A stretch of 64,000 bases of DNA, taken from positions 1 through 64,000 of the forward strand of contig JAICWL010000001.1 in NCBI GenBank assembly GCA_025934835.1, read 5' to 3'. Shown in pieces: positions 1-8,731 of the stretch (its first letter is position 1; the number at the start of each line of letters is the position of its first letter). Position numbers and translations under genes: made by a program. The notes beneath the pieces were generated by a model. The model was given only the letters and a program-made list of their open reading frames with translations. It was not told the DNA's origin and searched no databases. Source of the DNA: Fimbriimonadaceae bacterium (GTDB lineage: Bacteria; Armatimonadota; Fimbriimonadia; Fimbriimonadales; Fimbriimonadaceae).

Positions 1-1
1 A

Positions 2-172
2 GGCTGCTCGTTCTCACCTCGCTGTCCGCTGCGAATCGACAAGTGCGCCGAAGAGCCTGGGCTCTTGGAAGTTGGGCCGAGCCACCGAGCCGCATGCTGG
101 CGCAGGATGGAGGTCGAACAGATGCCGCCCGGCATGACGCTCGAGCAGGAAGAGGCTTCTTCTAGTCCATAA
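2..172 (+). CDS. Oligopeptide/dipeptide ABC transporter ATP-binding protein, C-terminal end (partial)
   Basis: The first 56 codons of frame 2 read [15 protein letters not shown]...AACWRR and end at TAA (170-172). This is the C-terminal oligo_HPY-type extension found on DppD/DppF/OppD/OppF ATPases, with its spaced cysteines (C-x5-C-x6-C, then one about 17 residues on), which in relatives bind an Fe-S cluster or metal. The nucleotide-binding domain lies outside the window to the left. The ORF track misses it because no start codon is in view. It overlaps the convergent CCA-adding enzyme gene by 11 bp. The family call rests on this tail alone; the transported substrate cannot be told. Confidence 0.75.
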   Translation, partial: GCSFSPRCPLRIDKCAEEPGLLEVGPSHRAACWRRMEVEQMPPGMTLEQEEASSSP

Positions 173-1553
173 GCTCTTCGCGCAGAACCTTCTCAGCGGC
201 AGCTTTGTCGCCCGGCTCGATGACGCCATCCAGCACCCTTTCGGTGAGCGCCGCCTTCATGCGGCCCACCTCGGGGCCGGGCTCCAAACCTGCGATCCGC
301 ATGATTTCGGCCCCGCTCAGCGGGCTTTGCAACTCGTCTCTGGGCGTTATGGATTGCACTTCCACAATCCGCGAGCGGATCGGATCGAGGTCGAATCTCC
401 TCACTCCGGGCGCCAGCGAATCCGCGTCGGCTTCGACGAGCTTGAGAAGGCGGTCGACCTCCTCGCCAAGGTCCCGGATGAGCCGCCTTGCGGCAGCCGC
501 GGTAAATTCCGGCGAGCTTCCGAGTCGCATATGGTTCTTGACGAGAATCGATACCCGATCGATTTCCCGCTGAGGAAAGCGTAGTCTGCGCAGAATTTTT
601 GCGCTCAAAGAGGCTCCCACCGCTTCGTGGCCGAAGAAGCGGATCTGGCCCGCATCGTCCACAAACTGAGTCGCGGGCTTCCCGACATCGTGCAGGAGCG
701 CGGCGAGCGTGAGGGCAAGGTCGCCGCTTCCCGCGTTCCGAACGACTAGCAGCGAATGATTCCAGACGTCTAGGTGGTGGTAGGAGCCCTGCTCTACGCC
801 GACCATTTGCACAAGCTCTGGGGCAACGACGTCGAAAATGCCGAGAGCCATCAGATCTGCAAGCGCGTCGGCTGCGCTAGGCGCCAGCAGCATCTTGACG
901 ATCTCATCTCGGATCCTCTCGCCGCTCACGATCGCCAAGCGCTTCACGCATCTGCGAACGGCTTCGTACAACCCTTCTGCGGGCTCGAACCCCAGCTTCC
1001 AGCGGAATCGCACGGCGCGAAGCATCCGGAGCGGATCGTCCTGGAATGTGGATTCCGGGTTGAGCGGCGTGCGCAAAATCCTCTGCCCCAGGTCCCTGAG
1101 GCCCGATCCTAGCGGGTCCCGAAGCTCGCCCGTGTGCAGATTTCGCATCAGGGTGTTCACGGTGAAGTCGCGGCGCAGCGCGTCCTGCTCCAGGGAAGCA
1201 GGCTCGACTTGCGGCTTGCGCGATTCTGGAGCATAGCTTTCGCTTCGAGCGGTGGCTAGCTCGATAGTCGAGCCGAGCACACGGATCATCGCGGTGCCGA
1301 ACCTCTCGTAGGTGACGGGCGGAATCGACGAGAGTCCGAGCGAGGTGAGCAGAGCGGACAACTCCGGCGCGGAGCGCCGGGTCACAATGTCGAAGTCGTC
1401 CGATGCGGCATATCCCAACAACTCGTCGCGCACGGCGCCGCCTACGAGCCATAGATCTCCCTCATACGGAGTGCCCAGCGTGGCATCGCGGACGGCCCGG
1501 AGCGCAGGATGAAGCGCAGGGGTGCTATCCAAAGCCGACCGTGGCCGCGCCAT
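162..1553 (-). CDS. cca: CCA tRNA nucleotidyltransferase / poly(A) polymerase family protein with HD domain
   Basis: Cytoplasmic enzyme that would add or repair the 3' CCA of tRNAs; both tRNA genes in this window lack an encoded CCA. The N-terminal half has the class II nucleotidyltransferase signature [12 protein letters not shown] followed by the metal-binding DFDIV, then the RRDFTVN and [12 protein letters not shown] motifs. The middle carries an HD motif ([10 protein letters not shown]), as in many bacterial CCA/PAP proteins. I start at MARPRS rather than the first ORF methionine, because the longer version runs further into the upstream SDR gene; 29 bp of overlap remain. About 463 aa, normal for the HD-containing type. 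A poly(A) polymerase role cannot be excluded by motif alone. Confidence 0.85.
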   Translation of the reverse strand: MARPRSALDSTPALHPALRAVRDATLGTPYEGDLWLVGGAVRDELLGYAASDDFDIVTRRSAPELSALLTSLGLSSIPPVTYERFGTAMIRVLGSTIELATARSESYAPESRKPQVEPASLEQDALRRDFTVNTLMRNLHTGELRDPLGSGLRDLGQRILRTPLNPESTFQDDPLRMLRAVRFRWKLGFEPAEGLYEAVRRCVKRLAIVSGERIRDEIVKMLLAPSAADALADLMALGIFDVVAPELVQMVGVEQGSYHHLDVWNHSLLVVRNAGSGDLALTLAALLHDVGKPATQFVDDAGQIRFFGHEAVGASLSAKILRRLRFPQREIDRVSILVKNHMRLGSSPEFTAAAARRLIRDLGEEVDRLLKLVEADADSLAPGVRRFDLDPIRSRIVEVQSITPRDELQSPLSGAEIMRIAGLEPGPEVGRMKAALTERVLDGVIEPGDKAAAEKVLREELMD

Positions 1554-2304
1554 CGACGAGTAGGCTGACCCCCGAGACATAGGACGCCTGGGCTGAGCAC
1601 AGGAAAACCACGGCTGCGGCGATCTCGTCCGGGTCGGCCATCCGGCCCATGGGCATCGATTCTGCCTGACGCCGAAGAGCCTCCTCTTGGCTGATCCCTT
1701 GCTGCGACGCCCGGATGTCGGCCAGGTGGGTCTGCCTGTCGGTCATCGTATGGCCGGGAAGGACGCTGTTCACAGTGATGCCGTACTTCGCCAGCTTGAG
1801 CGCTTGGAGCTTCGTGAGCGACATAACTCCGGTTCGCAGAGTCGATGAGATCGGAAGCAAGGCCGACGGCTCCTTCGCCACCAACGACGTGATGTGCACG
1901 AACCGACCCCACTTCGAGGCGATCATGTCCGCCTGGGAAAGTCTGACGAGCCGGATGATATTCATCAGCGTTCCCTCGAAACCCTGGGCCCACTGCTCGT
2001 CGGTGATCTGATCGAGAGCTCCGGCCGGCGGACCTCCCGTATTCGTGACGACGATGTCGATCGGACCGAGGTCTTCGCGGGTCTGGTCTACCCACCATCG
2101 CAGGTCGTCTGGGTTCGCAACGTCCACCACATACGAACGCGTCTCTTCGCCTATATGGCCTGCGGCCGCCTCGAGCGCCTCCTCGTTGCGCGCGCAAATC
2201 GAGATTCGGCAGCCTTCTTGGGCCAGCATCTTGGCAGTCGCAAAGCCGATGCCTTTGCTCGATGCGGCGACCATTGCCACCTTGCCATGGAGTCCGAGGT
2301 CCAT
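1525..2304 (-). CDS. SDR-family oxidoreductase lacking the canonical YxxxK pair
   Basis: A 259-aa Rossmann-fold short-chain dehydrogenase/reductase. The N-terminal cofactor loop reads AASSKGIGFATAK instead of the usual TGxxxGIG, and NTGGPPAG stands where NNAG is usual. The catalytic region reads HITSLVAKEPSALLPISSTLRTGVM: the serine is present, but the usual YxxxK is replaced by S-x3-R. This matches what I recall of the BKR-like-SDR-like subgroup (cd05344), often annotated as 3-oxoacyl-ACP reductase. Either a different chemistry or a binding role is possible. It lies upstream of cca on the same strand with overlapping ends. A CATAAT hexamer ends 7 nt before the ATG. Confidence 0.85.
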   Translation of the reverse strand: MDLGLHGKVAMVAASSKGIGFATAKMLAQEGCRISICARNEEALEAAAGHIGEETRSYVVDVANPDDLRWWVDQTREDLGPIDIVVTNTGGPPAGALDQITDEQWAQGFEGTLMNIIRLVRLSQADMIASKWGRFVHITSLVAKEPSALLPISSTLRTGVMSLTKLQALKLAKYGITVNSVLPGHTMTDRQTHLADIRASQQGISQEEALRRQAESMPMGRMADPDEIAAAVVFLCSAQASYVSGVSLLVDGAATVGFG

Positions 2305-2317
2305 AGCGTGAATTATG
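2305..2317 (-). promoter_or_regulatory. Putative -10 element of a leaderless SDR transcript
   Basis: On the minus strand CATAAT is followed by 7 nt and then the ATG of the SDR gene. There is no Shine-Dalgarno sequence in between. Transcription from this box would begin at or next to the start codon. Confidence 0.4.
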
Positions 2318-2326
2318 TCGCCGGGC

Positions 2327-2740
2327 TTAGACCGCCAGGTGCTTCTTTACGATGCCAACGACTTCGATTAGGTACGCATCGTAGTCGATGGGCTTGCGAA
2401 CGTGTTCGGCGCCGAGCTTTTTCGTATAAGCGACGTCCACTGGCTCGTCGGAGCTCGAAAGCACGACGACGTCCAGCGTAGCGGTTCTCGGGTTCTGGCG
2501 TATGCGGCGCAGAACCTCGTGGCCGCCCATGCGCGGCATGCGAATATCCAGCAATACTAGGTCGGGCAGCGGCTGAACATTATCGGCCCCTGCTTCAACC
2601 AACCCAAGGAGCGACGCGGCCTCCATGCCATCGTGAGCGATCCTGACGTTTACACCCGACGGGAGCCTGGAAAGCGCCCGCCGAGTTAACACTTCGTCGT
2701 CCGGGCTGTCCTCAACTAGGAGCAACTCCCGAATTCCCAT
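2327..2740 (-). CDS. Single-domain response regulator (CheY/Rcp1-like receiver)
   Basis: A stand-alone receiver of 137 aa with no output domain. Visible phosphorylation-site residues are the acidic pair in VEDSPDDE (about 10-15), the phospho-acceptor aspartate in LVLLDIRMP (D65), the switch serine in VVLSSSDEP and the lysine in VRKPID. The alpha1 sequence SPDDEVLTRRAL and the insert before the aspartate resemble Rcp1-type regulators that pair with phytochrome or hybrid kinases. No kinase lies nearby, so its partner must be elsewhere. The ATG is 6 nt downstream of a TAGCAT box, suggesting a leaderless mRNA. Confidence 0.9.
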   Translation of the reverse strand: MGIRELLLVEDSPDDEVLTRRALSRLPSGVNVRIAHDGMEAASLLGLVEAGADNVQPLPDLVLLDIRMPRMGGHEVLRRIRQNPRTATLDVVVLSSSDEPVDVAYTKKLGAEHVRKPIDYDAYLIEVVGIVKKHLAV

Positions 2741-2752
2741 GCCGATATGCTA
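2741..2752 (-). promoter_or_regulatory. Putative -10 element (TAGCAT) 6 nt before the response regulator start
   Basis: Minus-strand TAGCAT, then ATCGGC, then ATG. The spacing leaves no room for a ribosome binding site, so the transcript would start at the start codon. Confidence 0.5.
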
Positions 2753-2878
2753 GCCGCTGAAGCGGAGACGTTCTCGATAGATCGCTTAGGTTGCGATTCA
2801 TCCGGCAAAACACGTCAACGACGTAAGTCCGGCCTGTGCTTTGCCGTTCGAGTATTCTCCGAAAGGCTCTTACCGCTC

Positions 2879-2963
2879 GGAGAGATGGCAGAGTGGTCGA
2901 TTGCGACTGTCTTGAAAACAGTTGACTCGCAAGGGTCCGGGGGTTCGAATCCCTCTCTCTCCG
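2879..2963 (+). tRNA. tRNA-Ser (UGA anticodon)
   Basis: An 85-nt class II tRNA. The acceptor stem GGAGAGA pairs with TCTCTCC followed by discriminator G. The anticodon arm ACTGT-CTTGAAA-ACAGT gives anticodon TGA, reading UCA-type serine codons. A long variable arm follows, and the T arm is GGGGG-TTCGAAT-CCCTC. The 3' CCA is not encoded, so the CCA-adding enzyme is needed. It sits between the response regulator and the universal stress protein gene. Confidence 0.97.
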
Positions 2964-2970
2964 CCCTAAG

Positions 2971-3414
2971 CTACCGAACCCCGAGCACACTGCATGGCGC
3001 GCGCTCGGTCAGCGACTGCGTGGTGTGCGCTGTCAGGCGATCGATGAGCCCCGGATGGTGCCGAAGGCCAACGATCAACAGGTCGCAACAATGCTTGCGG
3101 ATCGCGTCGACGATTCCATTAACTTCATCCGCCACCACGGCCTCGGGGACGATCTCGACTCCCGCCTCAGACCCCAGCCGGCGGACTTCGTCGATTAGTG
3201 AAGTGGTAGCCGCGTCCCTTTGATCCACTAGAAGCTGCACGACACTTGGATCGATCGGCTCGTAGGCCGCAGCGGTCACATACTCCGGAATCCCCTCGAT
3301 CACCGTGATCGTGTGCACCGGCATTTGCAACCTCTTACCGAGCTCCAGGCCGACCGCGAGTGCGCGGCGCGACGGCTCCGATCCATCGAACGCGACGATC
3401 AATCGATTGAACAT
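2971..3414 (-). CDS. Universal stress protein (UspA family)
   Basis: A 147-aa single-domain protein starting MFNRLIVAFDGSEPSRRAL, with the UspA beta1 strand and the nucleotide-loop aspartate. The C-terminal segment CDLLIVGLRHHPGL...ERAPCSVLGVR resembles the ATP-binding G-2x-G-9x-G(S/T) region, but its glycines are not well kept (LRHHP where GSRG is usual), so ATP binding is uncertain. The longer ORF start was rejected because it would cover the divergent DUF1232 gene and adds non-homologous residues. The stop lies 7 bp from the tRNA-Ser end. Confidence 0.88.
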   Translation of the reverse strand: MFNRLIVAFDGSEPSRRALAVGLELGKRLQMPVHTITVIEGIPEYVTAAAYEPIDPSVVQLLVDQRDAATTSLIDEVRRLGSEAGVEIVPEAVVADEVNGIVDAIRKHCCDLLIVGLRHHPGLIDRLTAHTTQSLTERAPCSVLGVR

Positions 3415-3469
3415 GGGCCCACCCCCATATGTTGTGACTTCCCCTTGTTGGGTATAGCTTTCAACGAAA

Positions 3470-3847
3470 ATGCTTCGAGTGGTGCGCGAACGCGCAAAGA
3501 ATTTGAAGCTCGAGGCGCTGGCGGTGGCCGAAGCGACGAGGGACCGACGAACTCCCAAGCCGGCGAAGCTCCTCGCGTTCGCCGTAGTGGCCTACGCTGC
3601 CAGCCCTATCGATCTGATCCCGGACTTCATCCCGGTGCTGGGAATGCTCGACGACCTGATTCTGATTCCGCTCGGGATCGGGCTGCTGCTGCGAATGATT
3701 CCCCCCGACGTCATGGCTGACGCCCGAGCGAGAGTTCGCGACCGAGAACGAGCGCCAAGCAGCTATGCAGGCGCACTAGTGGTCGTGGCGATTTGGGCCC
3801 TGGCGATTGCGCTCGCCTGGTGGATTTTCGCCCGCCTCAGGCGGTGA
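3470..3847 (+). CDS. DUF1232 (YkvA-type) membrane protein
   Basis: A 125-aa protein with the DUF1232 core SPIDLIPDFIPVLGMLDDLILIP at about residues 44-66, a short hydrophobic motif of unknown function seen in many bacteria. A second hydrophobic segment near the C-terminus (AGALVVVAIWALAIALAWWIF) is a likely transmembrane helix with an Arg-rich end. Divergent from the universal stress protein gene with only 55 bp between them; TATAGC lies 11 nt before the ATG. The end overlaps the convergent reductase gene by 11 bp. Confidence 0.85.
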   Translation: MLRVVRERAKNLKLEALAVAEATRDRRTPKPAKLLAFAVVAYAASPIDLIPDFIPVLGMLDDLILIPLGIGLLLRMIPPDVMADARARVRDRERAPSSYAGALVVVAIWALAIALAWWIFARLRR

Positions 3848-4826
3848 GATCGACCACGGTTCTTCCAGACGTGCTCGCTGCGATCATCTGTTCGCAAACC
3901 GCCGGAACGGCCTCGAGCCTCACTCTATCCACGATCGATGCCAGCTTTTCGAGAGGAAACTCGCTCGCGAGCCGCTGCCACGCATCAAGTCGCTCGTTTC
4001 GAGGGCATTGCGAGCTGGAAACCCCAACCAAGGCTACCGAGCGCAAGATGAACGGGAAAACCGTGGTGTGGAGCTCCATTCCGCCGGCGTTCCCGCACGC
4101 GGCCACACACCCACGATAGTTCATGGCGCTCAAGATCGCCGGCAAAGTGGGCTGGCCCACCGTATCGATGGCCCCAGCCCAACGCGCGGACTCCAGGGGC
4201 CTCGGCCGGCCCCCGATTTCCTTGGAATCCACGACGCTCTGCGCGCCCAGATCCTTCATGCGCTCGTGAAGAGCTTGCTTGCCGGTCGCGGCGGTGACGC
4301 GATAGCCCAAGCTGGCGAGCAGCGCGACAGATAGGCTGCCCACTCCGCCGCCCGCGCCTGTGACGAGGACGTCCCCGCTCCCGGGACGGACGCCATAGTG
4401 CTCTAGAACCTGGAGGCAGAGCATAGCGGTGAATCCCGCCGTGCCGAGCGCCATGGCTTTCTGGGCGTCGAGGCCCTCGGGGATTGGAACAACCGATTCG
4501 GCGGGAACTCTCGCCAGTTCGGAGAACCCGCCCCAAATCGTTTCGCCAAGGCCGCAACCCGTGACGAGCACCGAATCGCCGACGTGAACGGTTGGATCGG
4601 AAGACTCGAGCACGGTCCCGGACATGTCGATCCCTGGCGCCATCGGAAAGCGGCGGGCAATTTTCCCTTTGCCGGTCATGGACAGCGCGTCCTTGTAGTT
4701 GATCGAGGAGTAAGCGACCTCGATCAGCACTTCGCCGGCGGGCAAATCCGCCATTTCAAGTTCGCGCAGCTGAGCGCCCGGGACTCCTTCCTGTACGATC
4801 AGCGCCCGGAATCGCTCGCGCGCCAT
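3837..4826 (-). CDS. YhdH/AcuI-type quinone oxidoreductase (acryloyl-CoA reductase-like)
   Basis: A 329-aa zinc-free medium-chain dehydrogenase/reductase. The N-terminal GroES-like part carries SSINYKDALSMTGKGKIARRFPMAPGIDMSG, a hallmark of the YhdH/YhfP branch. The nucleotide-binding part has VTGAGGGVGSLSVALL. Relatives (AcuI) reduce acryloyl-CoA to propionyl-CoA with NADPH; the substrate here is inferred from the family only. The downstream direction converges on the DUF1232 gene. It follows the large propeller gene by 1 bp, so the two are probably cotranscribed. Confidence 0.85.
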   Translation of the reverse strand: MARERFRALIVQEGVPGAQLRELEMADLPAGEVLIEVAYSSINYKDALSMTGKGKIARRFPMAPGIDMSGTVLESSDPTVHVGDSVLVTGCGLGETIWGGFSELARVPAESVVPIPEGLDAQKAMALGTAGFTAMLCLQVLEHYGVRPGSGDVLVTGAGGGVGSLSVALLASLGYRVTAATGKQALHERMKDLGAQSVVDSKEIGGRPRPLESARWAGAIDTVGQPTLPAILSAMNYRGCVAACGNAGGMELHTTVFPFILRSVALVGVSSSQCPRNERLDAWQRLASEFPLEKLASIVDRVRLEAVPAVCEQMIAASTSGRTVVDLTA

Positions 4827-4827
4827 G

Positions 4828-7749
4828 CTACTCCGTTACTTTCCAGGCCTGGGTCACCGTATGTCCGCCCACCGTCAGCTCGATCGTATACGAGCCGGCG
4901 GCGATGTACTGTGGGCGCTCCGCCTCGTAGGGGTCCTTTAGAGGGTCCGTCGGCTTTGCAGGCGGCCCGGAGATCGGCTTGCCCGGCGAAGTTTGCAAAT
5001 CGACCACGATGTCGTTAAAGCCGCGGACTGCTTGGACCGTCTTCTCGATGACCACTTTGCCGTCCTTGTCCTTGATCCTCACGGTCGCCGATCCAGGCTC
5101 TCGCGTGAAGAACGACACTGTGACCGTTGGCGAGACAGGCGGCGTAGTGTCCCATCGCTCGCGCCGGTCGTAGCCCCAATTGGCGTTTCGCTTCACGCTG
5201 TCCACGTCGAGCATCGTCAAATCCTTGGCCCGAATCTCCGGCGTGTACGCGTAAACCGTCTTGAGTGGCAATATCCAGGCGCTCCGCCCGTGCGTCGCCG
5301 CTACAAGCTCTTTATCGCGTTCCTGGATCTGAAGATCGTGCACCGGGTTGTGCGGCAGCGTCCCCTTAAGAGCAATCCACGATCCGCCCGCGTCCAGCGA
5401 GACGAACACTCCCATATCGGTTCCCACGTACAAGATGTCTTTGTTCGTCGGGTCCTCGCGGATCACGTTGATCGGCTCCGCAGGCAGATTCGAAGCTATC
5501 GAGCTCCAGGTTTTCCCAAAGTCCGTCGACTTCCACAAGTACGGGGCGAAGTCGTCATCCCGGTAGCCGTTTTGGGCCACGTAGACCGTGCCGACAGCCC
5601 AACGAGATGCCACGACCCGCGAAACCCACTTGCTGGGAGCAGGAGTCGGGATACTGATCCATTGGAAGCCACCGTCCGGCGTCATCTGCACGTTGCCGTC
5701 GTCGCAGCCTGCGTAGATGAGACCAAAGCGCAGAGGGCTCTCACTGATGTCCTTGATCGTCGAGAACGGGACGTTTCCGTTCGGGAGGTTCTTCGTGATG
5801 TCCGGCGAGATCGGCTCATAATTCCTACCCTCGTTGAACGAGCGGTAAACGCGCTGCGCGCCAAGATACACGATGTCCGGCAGCTTCGGCGAGAGCGTGA
5901 TCGGCGAAATCCAGTTGTATCGCGCGGGCGGGTCGCCCTTGGGCGGGTTCGCACGGGCGCTCCATCGCTCGTTGGTGCGCGTGTTGCGCGCGGAGTGCGA
6001 GCCGAACTGAGCGGCCGTATAGACCACCTCGTTGCCGTCGCGCGGGTCCACTGCGACTGCGCTGCCGTCTCCGCCGCCGATGTCCTTCCATTGGTCCAGC
6101 GAACTGCGGCCAGGCGTGTAAGTGCTTGGGCCCTCCATGGTTCCGTTGTCCTGGAGGCCAACGTACACGTTGTACGGAATCGCGTTGTCCAGCGCCAACG
6201 TCGTGGTTTGGCCCACGGCAAGGTTGTTCAGGTGCCGGACGGTTTCTCCGGAATCGTAGCTGAGGTACACGCCTCCGTCGCAGCCGATCCACACCTTGCG
6301 CGTGTCACGAGGGTCGAACCAAATCGCATGAAAGTCGACGTGCGCTCTCTGCGCGGTCGCTTTCCACGAGGTTCCGCCATCGGACGAGCGTACGAGAAGC
6401 TCGCTGGTGACGTACACGTTGTCCGGGTTGCTTGGGTCGACCTCGGTGCGGCCCCAGTAGTAGCCGCCGAACGGCCCGAAATCTCCCACCTTGGTGCGGC
6501 GCCAAGTTTTCCCCGAGTCGTCGCTTCGAAAGATGAGCGCCGCCGACTCCGGCCCCTTGAAGATGTTCGGATTGCGCTGCTCCATTTTCGCCCGGATCTC
6601 CGCCATGGTCAGCTTCTTGTCCTTCACCTGCTTCACCGCCTCGTCTGGCGTGAGCTCGGAAGGCAGATTCTGGCGGAGAAACGGGTCGAGCACCTTGCGA
6701 TCGAGAGCCAGGAACGCCTGCTCGTCCAGGAGCTCGAAGCGCTTCGGGGTCAGCCTTCCGGAAGGCGTCCGCTCGTCCACGTCGGCCCAGTCCGGGTCGG
6801 CGCCCTCATTGTCGACGAATGCGTACATGGTTCCGGGGCGGGATCGGCACTCCGCCAAGCCGATTCGGCCGGCTTCGTATCCGGACGGCACCTGGGGCAC
6901 TTCCGTCCAGTGCTGACCTCCGTCGGTCGTTCGGAAGAGGCCGCTGCCTGGGCCGCTTTCCTGGAAATCCCAAGCGCGCCTGTCGCGGTCCCACATCGAA
7001 GCGAGAACGATGTTTGGATTGCTCTGGTCGAGGACGATGTCGATTGCGCCGGTCCAATCGTCCCGCTTCAGAACTTGCTTCCAAGTCTTGCCGCCATCTT
7101 CGGTCTTGTACACCCCTCGCTCGGGGTTCTCGGAGTACAAATGCCCCGTCGCTGCAACCCACACGATGTTTTCGTTTTTCGGGTCGATGCGAATGCGACC
7201 GATGTGCTGCGTCGCCTTCAGGCCCACGTTGGTCCAGGTGTGGCCTCCGTCGGTGCTCTTGTAGATGCCATCCCCGGCATAGCTGGTGCGCTGCGAATTT
7301 GCCTCGCCGGTGCCCACCCAAATCGTCTTGCCATCTTTGCTGACCGCGATGGCGCCAATGCCGAACGATGGCTGGTCGTCAAAGAGCGAAGTCCAAGAGA
7401 TTCCGTCGTCGGTCGTCCGCCACAGGCCGCCGGTCGCGAAAGCGACGTACACGCTCTGCGGGTCGCCGAGAGGCGCGGCGATATCGATCACCCTGCCGCT
7501 CTGTGATTCCGGACCGATGCTTTTCCACGGAGCGGCCGCGAACGGAGACTCGCCTTCTAGGCGAAGTCGCTGTCGGTAACCGTCGTCCCGAGCTTGCACG
7601 CTCGTGCCGGTCACTGCGTGGCCATGAAATTCCGACCGCTGCTCCTGTTTGCTGAGTCGCTGTCTCGGCCGCTGCTGGGCGCAAAGCAACGCAATACATA
7701 ACAAAGCTGCCACTAGGCAGCTAAGCCGGAACATGAGCCTGGGGAGCAT
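4828..7749 (-). CDS. Secreted multi-BNR/VPS10-like beta-propeller protein
   Basis: A protein of about 973 aa that begins with a signal peptide (LSCLVAALLCIALLCAQQ). The body is built of repeated Asp-box motifs such as TTDDGISW, STDGGHTW, TEDGGKTW and STDFGKTW, alternating with WVGTG-like strands, as in sortilin/VPS10 and other BNR propellers often annotated as glycosyl hydrolase. The C-terminal ~120 residues (VSFFTREPGSATVRIKDKDGK) look like an Ig/FlgD-type sandwich. No catalytic residues can be assigned, so an enzymatic role is not supported. I use the ATG at 7749, preceded 6 nt upstream by TAGTCA; the ORF track used the TTG two codons earlier. Confidence 0.85.
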   Translation of the reverse strand: MLPRLMFRLSCLVAALLCIALLCAQQRPRQRLSKQEQRSEFHGHAVTGTSVQARDDGYRQRLRLEGESPFAAAPWKSIGPESQSGRVIDIAAPLGDPQSVYVAFATGGLWRTTDDGISWTSLFDDQPSFGIGAIAVSKDGKTIWVGTGEANSQRTSYAGDGIYKSTDGGHTWTNVGLKATQHIGRIRIDPKNENIVWVAATGHLYSENPERGVYKTEDGGKTWKQVLKRDDWTGAIDIVLDQSNPNIVLASMWDRDRRAWDFQESGPGSGLFRTTDGGQHWTEVPQVPSGYEAGRIGLAECRSRPGTMYAFVDNEGADPDWADVDERTPSGRLTPKRFELLDEQAFLALDRKVLDPFLRQNLPSELTPDEAVKQVKDKKLTMAEIRAKMEQRNPNIFKGPESAALIFRSDDSGKTWRRTKVGDFGPFGGYYWGRTEVDPSNPDNVYVTSELLVRSSDGGTSWKATAQRAHVDFHAIWFDPRDTRKVWIGCDGGVYLSYDSGETVRHLNNLAVGQTTTLALDNAIPYNVYVGLQDNGTMEGPSTYTPGRSSLDQWKDIGGGDGSAVAVDPRDGNEVVYTAAQFGSHSARNTRTNERWSARANPPKGDPPARYNWISPITLSPKLPDIVYLGAQRVYRSFNEGRNYEPISPDITKNLPNGNVPFSTIKDISESPLRFGLIYAGCDDGNVQMTPDGGFQWISIPTPAPSKWVSRVVASRWAVGTVYVAQNGYRDDDFAPYLWKSTDFGKTWSSIASNLPAEPINVIREDPTNKDILYVGTDMGVFVSLDAGGSWIALKGTLPHNPVHDLQIQERDKELVAATHGRSAWILPLKTVYAYTPEIRAKDLTMLDVDSVKRNANWGYDRRERWDTTPPVSPTVTVSFFTREPGSATVRIKDKDGKVVIEKTVQAVRGFNDIVVDLQTSPGKPISGPPAKPTDPLKDPYEAERPQYIAAGSYTIELTVGGHTVTQAWKVTE

Positions 7750-7888
7750 AAGCAATGACTACTTTGCCACAAGCCTGTAAAAAATGCAGCCCCTTGCATG
7801 TCTCTGTCGGCAGTGAAAGTTATCGTGTCCGCTGCGCAGCGGGGCAGGAACGAGCATCTGCCGCGGCAACCAGGGCGACGAACGGCGA

Positions 7889-8731
7889 CTACCTTCCTCC
7901 CATACCGGTCAGGTTGATGCCTCGGAGGAAGTAGCGCTGCGCGCAGAAGAAAAGCACCACCACCGGAAGGATATGAATCACCGAGGCGGCCATTACCTGC
8001 TCCAAATCCGTGCCATACGAATCCTGAAACATCCGTAGGCCGACTGCCACGGTGTACTTTTCCGGCGAGTTCAAGTAGATGAGCGGCCCCATGAAATCGT
8101 CCCAATGCCCGATAAACGAGAACACGGCGACCGTCGCCAGCGCGGGGCCGGAGAGCGGCATCAGCACCCTCCACCAAATCTGCGGGTAGCCCGCGCCGTC
8201 GATCATGGCCGCCTCGTCCAGCTCACGCGGGATAGAAACGAAGAACTGCCGGAGCAAGAAGATGTTGAACGCGCCGCCGCCAAAGAAGGCGGGCACGATT
8301 AGCGGCCAATAGGTGTCGATCGCTCGCAGGTCACGCCAAATCAGGAACACCGGGATCATGCTCACCTGGCCCGGCAGCATCATCGTAGACAGCAGAACGC
8401 CGAATAGCAGCTTGCTCCCTCGGAACGAAAAGCGCGCAAATCCGTACGCCACGAGCGAGCCGGTGACCACTTGCGCGCTGGTGCAAACGACCGCCAGCAT
8501 GATCGTGTTCAGCACGAACGATGTGAATGGCAGGGCCGTCCATGCCTTCGAGAAATTGTCCCAGGCGATCGGATGGGGCCAAATCTGCGGAGGCTGCGAG
8601 AACACGTTCGCGTGCGTTTTGAGCGCCGTGGAGAGGGTCCAAAGGAACGGAATCGAGAAAATGGCGCTGCCGACCAGAAGCAGGAGGTACACCAGCGCGC
8701 TCTTCGTTGGGGCGGTCCGCGCTTGGCTCAT
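7889..8731 (-). CDS. Sugar ABC transporter permease, MalG/LacG type
   Basis: A 280-aa inner-membrane permease starting MSQARTAPTKS, with six predicted helices. It carries the EAA loop that contacts the ATPase: ELDEAAMIDGAGYPQIWWRVLMPLSGPALATV. The 566-aa ORF in the track is an over-extension through the upstream permease. The true start is the ATG whose last bases overlap the upstream stop (ATGA at 8728-8731), a translational-coupling arrangement. It is the last gene of the amidase-binding protein-permease-permease operon. No ATPase gene follows, so a shared MsmX/UgpC-like ATPase elsewhere is expected. Confidence 0.93.
   Translation of the reverse strand: MSQARTAPTKSALVYLLLLVGSAIFSIPFLWTLSTALKTHANVFSQPPQIWPHPIAWDNFSKAWTALPFTSFVLNTIMLAVVCTSAQVVTGSLVAYGFARFSFRGSKLLFGVLLSTMMLPGQVSMIPVFLIWRDLRAIDTYWPLIVPAFFGGGAFNIFLLRQFFVSIPRELDEAAMIDGAGYPQIWWRVLMPLSGPALATVAVFSFIGHWDDFMGPLIYLNSPEKYTVAVGLRMFQDSYGTDLEQVMAASVIHILPVVVLFFCAQRYFLRGINLTGMGGR

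Noticed and set aside
2712-2990. 92-aa minus-strand ORF with RRERDSNPR
   Set aside because: It is the antisense reading of tRNA-Ser; this peptide pattern is a known artefact of tRNA complements.
4993-7506. 837-aa plus-strand ORF
   Set aside because: Antisense shadow of the BNR propeller gene; His/Arg/Val-rich with no domain.
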